Below the pieces are notes generated by a model that ran no database searches, was not told where the DNA came from, and saw nothing but the letters and a program-made list of their open reading frames with translations. Position numbers and translations under genes: made by a program. A stretch of DNA of 64,000 nucleotides. It comes from Mycobacteriales bacterium (GTDB lineage Bacteria; Actinomycetota; Actinomycetes; Mycobacteriales; SCTD01). Shown in pieces: positions 49,470 through 57,495 of the stretch; the stretch's first letter is position 1, and each line of letters starts with the position of its first letter. The stretch is from NCBI GenBank assembly GCA_030447385.1, contig JAUJOY010000001.1:224365-288364 (forward strand), read 5' to 3'.

Positions 49470-50533
49470 CAGCCACCACCGATCCGGTAGGTCACGGTGA
49501 CCCGGCGGTTCTGGGCGCGCCCCTCCGGGGTCGCGTTGTCGGCGACGGGCTGGCGTTCGCCCACCCCGGTCGGGGTGAGGGTCACACCTGAACCCACCCC
49601 CGGCTGCAACGCGGCCTGCACAGCCCGCGCCCGCGCCAGCGAGAGCTGCGCGTTGTAGGCGGGCGTCCCCGTGGAGTCGGTGTGCCCGACCACGGTCACC
49701 GCACCCTTCGCGCGTTCCTTCACCCGAGCGGCGACCGCGGCAAGTGTCGCCTGCGCCGCGGGGGTCAGCGTCGCGCTGTCGACGGCGAAGAGCACGTCGG
49801 CCGCCAGGCTCTCGTCCACCTGCCCGGGCTGCTCGGCGATGGACACCCGCTGTTCCAGGTCAGCCACGTGACGCACCAGCGGCCGGACGAACTGCGCCGG
49901 ATTCGTGACGCCCGCGAGGGCCGCCGAGTCGGGCAGCGCCGGCCAACCCTGCCCCAGCACGTTCGGCGAGGTCGGCACGGCAGGCTCGAGGGGCCCGTCC
50001 CCGACCGGGACGTCCTCGACCTGGTTGCCGAACCCGAAGACGACGCTCACCTTCGCAACACCGGGTGGCAGGGGCGGCATCACCGCCCAGCCGACGTAGA
50101 GCTCCCCGCCCTTCGTGCCGAAGTCGGTGAGCTCCGGGCACAGGCAGCCGTCACGGCCGATCATCGGTTGGTAGAAGCCGAGCCCCTGGGTGTCGATGAG
50201 GGCGACGGTGGCGGCGTCGACCGACCGGTAGGCGACGTCGAGGCTCGGGACGGGGAGGACGGAGGCGCGGTTGAACGGCATGCTCGCCGGTGAGCCGACA
50301 GAGTAGTAGAGCGCCGTGCCTCCCGGGATGCGTTGCACGGCATGGACGGCCCCCCGGATCTCAGGCTCGGTGTCGATGAAGCGACCCGGGTAGCTGAACG
50401 TCCCGGCAACCGGGATCTGCTCGCCCGCAGCCTGCGCGCGGGGGTTTCCGGAGGCCACGCCCGGAAGTGACGCGCAGAGCAGTCCGGCCGCGAGGAGCAT
50501 GCCCCGGAGTCGTACGCGTCCCGTGAACTGCAC
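49469..50533 (-). CDS. Exported OmpA-family protein
   Basis: 354 residues. Signal peptide (GMLLAAGLLCASLPGVASG), an N-terminal beta domain with GCLCPEL and ELYVGWAVMPPLPPGVAKVSVVFGFGNQVEDVPV, and a C-terminal OmpA domain (LAADVLFAVDSATLTPAAQATLAAVAARV, VTVVGHTDSTGTPAYNAQLSLARARAVQAAL, GRAQNRRVTVTY). The last binds peptidoglycan through the conserved Asp and Arg. GTG at 50533; first of a three-gene unit with two lipoproteins. Confidence 0.9.
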   Translation of the reverse strand: MQFTGRVRLRGMLLAAGLLCASLPGVASGNPRAQAAGEQIPVAGTFSYPGRFIDTEPEIRGAVHAVQRIPGGTALYYSVGSPASMPFNRASVLPVPSLDVAYRSVDAATVALIDTQGLGFYQPMIGRDGCLCPELTDFGTKGGELYVGWAVMPPLPPGVAKVSVVFGFGNQVEDVPVGDGPLEPAVPTSPNVLGQGWPALPDSAALAGVTNPAQFVRPLVRHVADLEQRVSIAEQPGQVDESLAADVLFAVDSATLTPAAQATLAAVAARVKERAKGAVTVVGHTDSTGTPAYNAQLSLARARAVQAALQPGVGSGVTLTPTGVGERQPVADNATPEGRAQNRRVTVTYRIGGG

Positions 50534-50570
50534 CGTTCGTCCTCTCGGCGGATCCTCAAGCGATCCGAAA

Positions 50571-51278
50571 CTACACGTCCAGATCCCTGGTGCTGACCAG
50601 TCGTGGCTTCAGCAGATCGTCGAGGTCGCCCCCGACGTACTTCAGCTGTCCCCGCTCGCCGAGGAGCAGGAACCGGAGCTCGTACGAGCCGCAGCGGGCG
50701 AGCAGCGGCAGGTCAGGCAGCGGTGGCGGAGACACCGGCGGCAGGGAGGGCAGCGGCGGTGCACCGGGCAGTCGGGGCGAGAGCGAGGGCAGCGGCGGCA
50801 GGGAGGGCAGCGGCGGGCGGCGGTCGAACCGGCACCGGCCGAAGGGGAGCTTGGTCGTCGCGGCGGCCCGAGCCTGCGAGCGCTCCCCGGTGGGCAACGG
50901 GTCCTGCATACGCACCTCGACGACCACCCGAGCGTCGGCGGGGCGGTAGCAGTAGGCGGAGACGTCCGCGCCGTTGCGGCTCGCGTAGTCCTGCGCGGCG
51001 TCACGTCCCGAGCCGCACCCGAGCCAGTCCGTCAGGTCGGACTCGGTCAGCAGCCCGCGCGCCAGGAGGCTCTGGAAGCGTCCCCCCAGACTGCCGGCTG
51101 CGGCCAGTGCCGCGGCGTCGGCGGCCGTCTGCGCGCGGCTGCGCTGGTCGGCGGCCCCACCCACCGGGATCAGGAGGAACAGCAGCACGGAGATGGCGGC
51201 CAGAACGGCACACACGACGAAGGCGCTGGCGATCTGCCCCGCCTCGCCCTGCACGCGTCGCGCCATCAGCCCGGCCAT
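50571..51278 (-). CDS. TadG/TadE-like pilus-assembly protein
   Basis: 235 residues with one N-terminal membrane helix (GQIASAFVVCAVLAAISVLLFLLIPVG) preceded by EAG, then RSRAQTAADAAALAAAGSL, the hallmark of TadG-like proteins. A proline-rich repeat (PPLPSLPPLPSLSPRLPGAPPL and similar) follows at about 160-200. ATG at 51278. About 70 bp after the Flp pilin gene on the same strand. Confidence 0.8.
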   Translation of the reverse strand: MAGLMARRVQGEAGQIASAFVVCAVLAAISVLLFLLIPVGGAADQRSRAQTAADAAALAAAGSLGGRFQSLLARGLLTESDLTDWLGCGSGRDAAQDYASRNGADVSAYCYRPADARVVVEVRMQDPLPTGERSQARAAATTKLPFGRCRFDRRPPLPSLPPLPSLSPRLPGAPPLPSLPPVSPPPLPDLPLLARCGSYELRFLLLGERGQLKYVGGDLDDLLKPRLVSTRDLDV

Positions 51279-51351
51279 GTCGGTCCTCTCCTGACACGCT
51301 CGGCGGCTCCGGGACCTTGGTGTCCCGGAGCCGCTGGCTCCCGAAAGGGGT

Positions 51352-51555
51352 CTAGATGATGCTGGTGACCTTGGCGAGCGAGCGGGAGACCACTCCGGCG
51401 AGGTCGGCACCGCTGAACGCCGCCGCGACGATGCCGATGAGCAGCGCAGCAACCGCGACCATGCCGATGTACTCCAGCGTGCCCTGACCGCGCTCGCGCT
51501 TGGCCTGCATCTGGGACGCGCGAGCGTACAGGGCGAGCATCACAACGTTGATCAT
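51352..51555 (-). CDS. Flp-type IVb pilin
   Basis: 67 residues: basic N-terminus, processing-like motif RGQGTLEY, and a hydrophobic helix IGMVAVAALLIGIVAAAF. The conserved Glu in TLEY (position +5 class) is typical of Flp pilins processed by a TadV-type prepilin peptidase. ATG at 51555 was chosen since it follows GGAAT (weak RBS) and gives normal pilin length. Confidence 0.85.
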   Translation of the reverse strand: MINVVMLALYARASQMQAKRERGQGTLEYIGMVAVAALLIGIVAAAFSGADLAGVVSRSLAKVTSII

Positions 51556-51739
51556 GGGATTCCCCTTCCGTCCCGCCGCCGTCGGACGGCCGGGGTATGG
51601 ATGTCGGCGACCGGCGGGCGCCGGGCCGATCCGCTTGCGTGCCGGTTGACGTTGCTTGCCGACGAGAAGGACGGTATGCGTGCGGACGCCGTTCGAGCAG
51701 GGCCTCTGGGCCCACACCAGGCCCAAATCGTCGCGGCTC

Positions 51740-52159
51740 TCACCGACCCTGCCGGGGCTGCGGGCCTGGGTCCACGGAGCCAAGCCAGGTCGCCACGGCT
51801 TCCGCGCGGTTGCGCACCCCGAGCTTGGCGAAGATGTGGTTCACGTGGTTCTTGACGGTCTTCTCCGACAGGAAGCACCGCCGGGAGATCTCGCCGTTGC
51901 TCATACCCGTGGCGATGTGCTCCATCACCTCCACCTCGCGCGGGCTCAAGCCGGCGTCCGGTCGTGCGGGCACGGCCGGAGCGGCCGCCGCAGCCGTCCA
52001 CCGCAGCGTGAAGGGGTGCTGGGAGATGACCTGCCCGGGCACGCGAACGAGTTGCGCGTCCGCCGTCCGTGGCCGTCGGGACGCGCGGCCACGCACACGA
52101 AGGGCGAGCGAGGCGAGGACCAGCGCGGCCAGGACGATCCCGAAAAGGGTGCTGAGCAT
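51740..52159 (-). CDS. Membrane-anchored LuxR-type HTH regulator
   Basis: 139 residues: a single N-terminal membrane helix ([18 protein letters not shown]) followed by basic residues, a 45-residue linker and a C-terminal GerE/LuxR HTH ([52 protein letters not shown], residues 71-121). No receiver or sensor domain. ATG at 52159. It lies upstream of the pilin and TadG-like genes on the same strand and so is a candidate regulator of that cluster. Confidence 0.85.
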   Translation of the reverse strand: MLSTLFGIVLAALVLASLALRVRGRASRRPRTADAQLVRVPGQVISQHPFTLRWTAAAAAPAVPARPDAGLSPREVEVMEHIATGMSNGEISRRCFLSEKTVKNHVNHIFAKLGVRNRAEAVATWLGSVDPGPQPRQGR

Positions 52160-52399
52160 CGGGCAATCCTGCCCTTGGTCGCTCTCGGGTCGGTGGGGCA
52201 CCACTTCCTTGAGCTGCTGTCCCGATCTTCCTGATCAACCTTGCGTGGTCTTCGTGCTGCGGACGCTGCAGAGCGCAGAGAAAGGACTGGGCGGGATCAA
52301 GCGTCACTGCGCTCGAGTCGGGCCCTGCCCATCGCCTTCCCGGCGCCTGCCGCCGGCACCACGCACGTGTTGGTGCAGCCCAGGGGGCTTCCCGCTCAG

Positions 52400-53188
52400 C
52401 CCGCCCATGCCGCTCACCAGTCCGGGCAAGGTCCGCCGGCGAGACGACGTCGGCGGAGGTGGCCGCTGCCGAAGCCGTCCGCCTGGATCTGGTCCGCTAC
52501 CGCTTCGCCCTGGACGGCGCGTCGCGCACCGCCCAGAGCGGCGGCGAGGTCGCGGTGGACGTCAGCTCCGATGTGCTGTTCGCGTTCGGCTCGGCCGAGC
52601 TGACCTCGAAGGCGCAATTCACGCTGCAGGCGGTGGCCGCTGAGCTGAAGGAACGGGCCACAGGACCGGTCCAGATTCTCGGGCACACCGACACCGTCGG
52701 AGCCGGGCGCGAACCCAGCGCTGTCGGAGGCGCGGGCGCGCACCGTTGTGGGCGCCTCGCAGCCGCAGACGACCGGGTTGATGCTGAGCTCGTCCGGGCG
52801 AGGAGAGACCGAGCCGGTCGCCTCTGACGATGGCCGCCAGGACAGCCCAGGAGGCTGCCCTCAACCGGCCGGGTCACGGTCCGTTACACCATCAAACCTC
52901 CAACGCCGCCAGGGGCGCAGCCGGAAGCCCCGGTGGTGGGTCCGAATGCGCCTGCACTGTCGTTGTTGTCCGGGGAGGCCGGATGTTCGACGTCCTGGGG
53001 ATGCGCCGGTTGTCCGACGGGGTGGTGCAGGGGCCGTTCCGCCTGACCAACCTGGGCGAACCACGGCGAGACGGCAGTGCTGTATGCCGCGTTCCCCGCA
53101 CCACCCCCGACCAGCACGACCGTCGACATCAGCGTGCCGCCCTTCCCCGAGCCGATGACCGGCGTCCCGATCCGCTGACGGCAGGCCT
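52400..53188 (+). pseudogene. OmpA-family gene broken by several frame changes
   Basis: Readable pieces: DLVRYRFALDG...DVSSDVLFAFGSAELTSKAQFTLQAVAAEL...VQILGHTDTVGAG (to about 52707), then SEARARTVVGASQPQTTGLMLSSSGRGETEPVA in another frame, ALNR-RVTVRYTIKPPTPPGAQPEAPVVG in a third, MRRLSDGVVQGPFRLTNLGE, and finally LYAAFPAPPPTSTTVDISVPPFPEPMTGVPIR with a stop at about 53179. At least four frame changes. No single start or intact frame. The final segment is the shared terminal domain found in the neighbouring lipoprotein. Confidence 0.78.
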
Positions 53189-53221
53189 GATTGAGCGTGG
53201 CTGCTCATCCCGGTCCGGGAC

Positions 53222-55195
53222 CTAGCGCTTGGCTCCTGCCGCCGCGGCCATCGAGTCGTCGATTGCCTTCACCACAGCCGGATCGGCCAGTGTGGTCACG
53301 TCCCCGAGCTCGCGCCGCTCGGCGATGTCGACGAGCAGCCGGCGCATGATCTTCCCGCTGCGGGTCTTGGGCAGCTCGGGCGACAGAACGATCTGGCGCG
53401 GCTTGGCGATCGGCCCGATCTCCTTCGCGACGTGGTCGCGCAGCTCCTGCGCGAACGCGTCGCCGCCGGACTCCGCGTCACCCACCGTGCCCTTCACGGT
53501 CACGAAAGCCACGATCGCCTGACCCGTGGTCTCGTCGGCGGCGCCGACGACCGCGGCCTCGGCGACCTTCGGGTGGGACACCAGCGCGCTCTCCACCTCG
53601 GTGGTCGAGATGCGGTGGCCGCTGATGTTCATGACGTCGTCCACCCGGCCGAGCAGCCACAGCACGTGGTCCTCGTCCCACTTCGCGCCGTCGCCGGCGA
53701 AGTAGCGGCCGGGGAAGCGCGACCAGTAGGTGTCGCGGTAGCGGGCGTCGTCGTTCCAGATGCCGCGCAGCATCGCCGGCCACGGCTCGTCCAGGGTGAG
53801 GAACCCGCCCCCGGTCTTTCCGACCGAGGTGCCCTCCCCGTCCACGACGTCCACCGAGATCCCAGGCAGCGGCCCCATCGCCGAGCCGGGCTTGGTGGAC
53901 GTCACCCCCGGCAGCGGGGAGATCATCATCGCGCCGGTCTCGGTCTGCCACCAGGTGTCCACGATCGGGCAACGCTCACCGCCGATCACCCGGCGGTACC
54001 ACATCCAGGCCTCCGGGTTGATCGGCTCGCCAACCGACCCGAGGATCCGCAGCGAGCTGAGGTCCCGCCCACCGGGCAGGTCGTCGCCCCACTTCATGAA
54101 GGTCCGGATCGCCGTGGGCGCCGTGTAGAACAGCGTGACGCCGTACTGCTCGATGATCGACCACCAGCGGTCGCGCCCGCCGGCGTCGGGGGTCCCCTCG
54201 TACATCATCTGGGTGGCGCCGTTGGCGAGTGGTCCGTAGACGAGGTAGGAGTGTCCGGTCACCCAGCCGACGTCGGCGGTGCACCAGTAGACGTCGCTGT
54301 CGGGCTTCAGGTCGAACACCGCCCAGTGCGTCCAGGCGGCCTGCGTGAGGTAGCCGCCGGAGGTGTGCAGGATGCCCTTCGGCTTGCCGGTGGTGCCCGA
54401 GGTGTAGAGCAGGAACAGCGGCTGCTCGGCGTCGAAGGCCTGCGCCTCGTGCGACTCCGGCTGGCGGTCGACGAGGTCGGACCACCAGTGGTCGCGTCCC
54501 TCGGTCCACTCCACGTCCTGCCGGGTGCGCTTCACGACCAGCACGCTCGTCACGTCGGGGCAGCGCTTCAGGGCCTCGTCGACGGCCGGCTTCAGCGCCG
54601 ACGCCGCACCACGGCGGTAGCCGCCGTCCGCGGTGATGACCACCTTCGCGCCGGCGTCGGTGATCCGGTCCACCAGTGCCTGCGCGGAGAAGCCCCCGAA
54701 GACCACCGAGTGGGCCGCGCCGATACGCGCGCAGGCCAGCATCGAGATCACCGCCTCCGGGACCATCGGCAGGTAGATGCACACCCGGTCGCCGGCCTGC
54801 ACGCCGAGCTCGGTCAGCGCGGAAGCTGTCATGCAGACCTGGCGCAGCAGCTCGGCGTAGGTCAGGTCGCGGGTGTCGCCCTCGGGCTCCCCGACCCAGT
54901 GCAGCGCCACCCGGTCTCCGGAACCAGCCGCGACGTGGCGGTCGAGGCAGTTCACCGCGACGTTGAGCCTTCCGCCGACGAACCACTTCGCGTACGGCGG
55001 CTGCCAGTCCAGTGCCGACGTCCACTCGGTGTCCCACTGCAGCCGGCGGGCCTGCTCCTCCCAGAACCCGAGCCGGTCGGCAGCGGCCTGCTCGTAGACC
55101 TCCGCAGTCACGTTCGCGGAGGCGGCGACGTCCGCAGGAGGGTCGAAGCGGCGGCTCTCGCTCGACAGGGCCTCGAGGCCGGTCTGCTCGGTCAC
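53222..55195 (-). CDS. acs: Acetyl-CoA synthetase
   Basis: A 657-residue AMP-forming enzyme that activates acetate. Motifs: YTSGTTGKPKGILHTSGGYL, WWQTETGAMMISPLPG, GYFAGDGAKWDEDHVLWLLGRVDD-type hinge region, and PKTRSGKIMRRLL with the Lys subject to acetylation. ATG at 55195. The acetate uptake genes are adjacent, on the same strand but separated by a hairpin. Counterpart of Rv3667. Confidence 0.96.
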   Translation of the reverse strand: MTEQTGLEALSSESRRFDPPADVAASANVTAEVYEQAAADRLGFWEEQARRLQWDTEWTSALDWQPPYAKWFVGGRLNVAVNCLDRHVAAGSGDRVALHWVGEPEGDTRDLTYAELLRQVCMTASALTELGVQAGDRVCIYLPMVPEAVISMLACARIGAAHSVVFGGFSAQALVDRITDAGAKVVITADGGYRRGAASALKPAVDEALKRCPDVTSVLVVKRTRQDVEWTEGRDHWWSDLVDRQPESHEAQAFDAEQPLFLLYTSGTTGKPKGILHTSGGYLTQAAWTHWAVFDLKPDSDVYWCTADVGWVTGHSYLVYGPLANGATQMMYEGTPDAGGRDRWWSIIEQYGVTLFYTAPTAIRTFMKWGDDLPGGRDLSSLRILGSVGEPINPEAWMWYRRVIGGERCPIVDTWWQTETGAMMISPLPGVTSTKPGSAMGPLPGISVDVVDGEGTSVGKTGGGFLTLDEPWPAMLRGIWNDDARYRDTYWSRFPGRYFAGDGAKWDEDHVLWLLGRVDDVMNISGHRISTTEVESALVSHPKVAEAAVVGAADETTGQAIVAFVTVKGTVGDAESGGDAFAQELRDHVAKEIGPIAKPRQIVLSPELPKTRSGKIMRRLLVDIAERRELGDVTTLADPAVVKAIDDSMAAAAGAKR

Positions 55196-55255
55196 GGCAT
55201 TCCTCCCGAAAGAGCAACAGATGAGGCAGGACTCGCACGGTCGAGATGGAGGGCA

Positions 55256-55291
55256 GCGGGGGCGCCCGAGCTCCTGGCAAGGCGCCCCCGC
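55256..55291 (-). terminator. Hairpin between acetate symporter and acs
   Basis: GCGGGGGCGCC (55256-55266) and GGCGCCCCCGC (55281-55291) form a perfect 11-bp stem with a 14-base loop, 13 bp after the symporter stop in the transcribed direction. Confidence 0.7.
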
Positions 55292-55303
55292 AAGGACCCT
55301 CGC

Positions 55304-56986
55304 CTAGTGCTGGACCGCCTTCTCCGAGCCGGCGCCGGTGAGCGACCGGACCTCCATCTCGGCGTACTTCTCGGCGTTGTACTCCTTGGACAGCACCGTC
55401 CCCAGCCAGCCGCAGAAGAACCCGAACGGGATGGACACCAGGCCCGGGTTCTCCAGCGGGAACCAGGAGAAGTCGGTGCCGAGCGGGAACAGCGAGGCGC
55501 TGGTGTCAGCCTTGCCTCCGGTCCCGGGGGTCACCTTGCCCGACACGACGGGCGAGAAGAACACCAGCACGACCGCGGAGAGCAGCCCGCCGTAGATGGC
55601 GGCGACCGCACCGGTGGTGTTGAAGCGCTTCCAGAACAGGCTGTAGAGGATCGCCGGCAGGTTGCCCGAGGCGGCGACGGCGAAGGCCAAGGCCACCAGG
55701 AACGCGACGTTGAGCTTCTGCGCGTAGATGGACAGCACGATCGCCACCGCGCCGATCGCGAAGGCGGCGATCCGGGCGACCTTCACCTCGTCCTTCTCCG
55801 ACACCTCGCCGCGCTTGATGACCGAGGCGTAGATGTCGTGGGCGAACGAGCTGGACGACGCGAGGGTCAGACCCGCCACGACGGCGAGGATCGTGGCGAA
55901 GGCGACCGCGGCGATGATCGCGAGCAGCAGCGTGCCGCCGATATCGCCGAAGAAGTCCGCCCCGATCGCCTCGGCGAGCTGCGGCGCCGCGGTGTTGCCG
56001 GCCGGGTTCTGCGCCCGGATGGCCTCCGGTCCCACGAGCGCGGCGGCGCCGAACCCGAGGCAGATCGTCATCAGGTAGAAGGAGCCGATGATGCCGATCG
56101 CCCAGAGCACCGACTTCCGCGCGGCCTTCGCGTCCGGCACGGTGTAGAAGCGGGTGAGGATGTGCGGCAGGCCGGCCGTGCCGAGCACCAGGGCGATGCC
56201 GAGGCTGATGAGGTCGAGCTTGCCCGTCAGGCCCTGCGCGTCGGTGCCGTAGCGCAGGCCGGGGTTGAGGAAGGCGTCGCCCTTGCCGCTCCTGTCGGCC
56301 GCCTCGCCGAGCATCGCGCTCACGCTGCCGCCGAACTTGATCATCACGAGGACGGTGACCAGCGTCGTGCCGGTCATGAGCAGGACGGCCTTGATGATCT
56401 GCACCCAGGTGGTGCCCTTCATCCCGCCGACGGTGACGTAGAAGATCATCAGCGCGCCGACGGCGACGATGGTGATGTTCTTCGCCGTGTCGCTCGAGAC
56501 GCCGAGCAGCAGGGTCACGAGCGCGCCGGCGCCCACCATCTGGGCCAGCAGGTAGAAGATCGAGACGGTGATCGTGGAGATGCCGGCCGCCACCCGGACC
56601 GGCCGCTGCTTCATCCGGAACGCGAGGACGTCGGCCATCGTGTACTTGCCGCTGTTGCGGAGCAGCTCGGCGACGAGCAGCAGGGCGACCAGCCACGCGA
56701 CCAGGAAGCCGATGGAGTAGAGGAACCCGTCGTACCCGGAGAGGGCGATGATCCCGGCGATGCCGAGGAAGGACGCCGCGGACATGTAGTCGCCGCCGAT
56801 CGCGACGCCGTTCTGCGGGCCGGTAAGGGAGCGGCCGCCGGAGTAGAAGTCGGCGGCAGTGGCGTTGTTGCGGCTGGCCCGGACCGTGATGATCAGGGTG
56901 GCCACGACGAACACGACGAACAGCGACATGGTCAGCGCGCGCTGACCGCCGTCGACGGCGTCGGTGGCAACGGCGAGCACGCTCAC
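55304..56986 (-). CDS. Cation/acetate symporter (ActP/MctC type)
   Basis: A 560-residue sodium:solute symporter of 13 or so helices. FYSGGRSLTGPQNGVAIGGDYMSAASFLGIAG is the ActP pattern, with GTAGLPHILTRFYTVPDAKAARKSVLWA and NPAGNTAAPQLAEAIG. Imports acetate and other short-chain monocarboxylates. Its GTG at 56986 overlaps the DUF485 gene stop. Confidence 0.94.
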   Translation of the reverse strand: MSVLAVATDAVDGGQRALTMSLFVVFVVATLIITVRASRNNATAADFYSGGRSLTGPQNGVAIGGDYMSAASFLGIAGIIALSGYDGFLYSIGFLVAWLVALLLVAELLRNSGKYTMADVLAFRMKQRPVRVAAGISTITVSIFYLLAQMVGAGALVTLLLGVSSDTAKNITIVAVGALMIFYVTVGGMKGTTWVQIIKAVLLMTGTTLVTVLVMIKFGGSVSAMLGEAADRSGKGDAFLNPGLRYGTDAQGLTGKLDLISLGIALVLGTAGLPHILTRFYTVPDAKAARKSVLWAIGIIGSFYLMTICLGFGAAALVGPEAIRAQNPAGNTAAPQLAEAIGADFFGDIGGTLLLAIIAAVAFATILAVVAGLTLASSSSFAHDIYASVIKRGEVSEKDEVKVARIAAFAIGAVAIVLSIYAQKLNVAFLVALAFAVAASGNLPAILYSLFWKRFNTTGAVAAIYGGLLSAVVLVFFSPVVSGKVTPGTGGKADTSASLFPLGTDFSWFPLENPGLVSIPFGFFCGWLGTVLSKEYNAEKYAEMEVRSLTGAGSEKAVQH

Positions 56987-57333
56987 GATTCGTTCCCTTC
57001 GAGGCGGTGGCGGATGGCGTCAGCGGTGGGGTCGAAGTGCTTCTCGGCGTACCGCGAGTAGACGTAGGCGATCACGAAGGTGGAGACGAACTGCAGCAGC
57101 CCGAGGACGTACGCGACGTTGATGTTGCCGAAGAGCTTGTTGTCGAGGAACCCGCGGGCGTAGGCCGACAGCAGGACGTACAGCAGGTACCACCCGAGGA
57201 ACAGCACCGTGGCGGGGAAGACGAAGCGCCGCAGCGTGCGCTTGAGCCCCTGGAACTCCTCGGTCTCCTGGACCTCGGCGAACGTCGACCCCCCGCCGGC
57301 GTCGGTCGAGGATCGTGACTGGGTCGTGCTCAC
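56983..57333 (-). CDS. DUF485 membrane protein
   Basis: 116 residues: F.GLKRTLRRFVFPATVLFLGWYLLYVLLSAYARGFLDNKLFGNINVAYVLGLLQFVSTFVIAYVYSRYAEKHFDP, two membrane helices, as in YjcH next to ActP in E. coli. GTG start at 57333; translationally coupled with the symporter. Confidence 0.95.
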   Translation of the reverse strand: MSTTQSRSSTDAGGGSTFAEVQETEEFQGLKRTLRRFVFPATVLFLGWYLLYVLLSAYARGFLDNKLFGNINVAYVLGLLQFVSTFVIAYVYSRYAEKHFDPTADAIRHRLEGNES

Positions 57334-57495
57334 CGGGTCTCCCCTCTGCAGCGGCTGTCGCCCGGCTCACGCTAGAAACACCGCGCAGGCAGGACGAGAG
57401 GGAACCGCCGGCGCTGCGCCCGCCTGCCGCAGCCGTGCGCCGAACGGTCGGCCGCAAACGCCGAGCGGCGACGGGCGGCCGGCCCGCCTGGCGTT

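Noticed and set aside
53432..57061. 1,209-residue open frame on the plus strand
   Set aside because: It runs antisense through acs, the symporter and DUF485. Composition is Arg/Gly/Asp/His-rich without any domain, an artefact of high GC.
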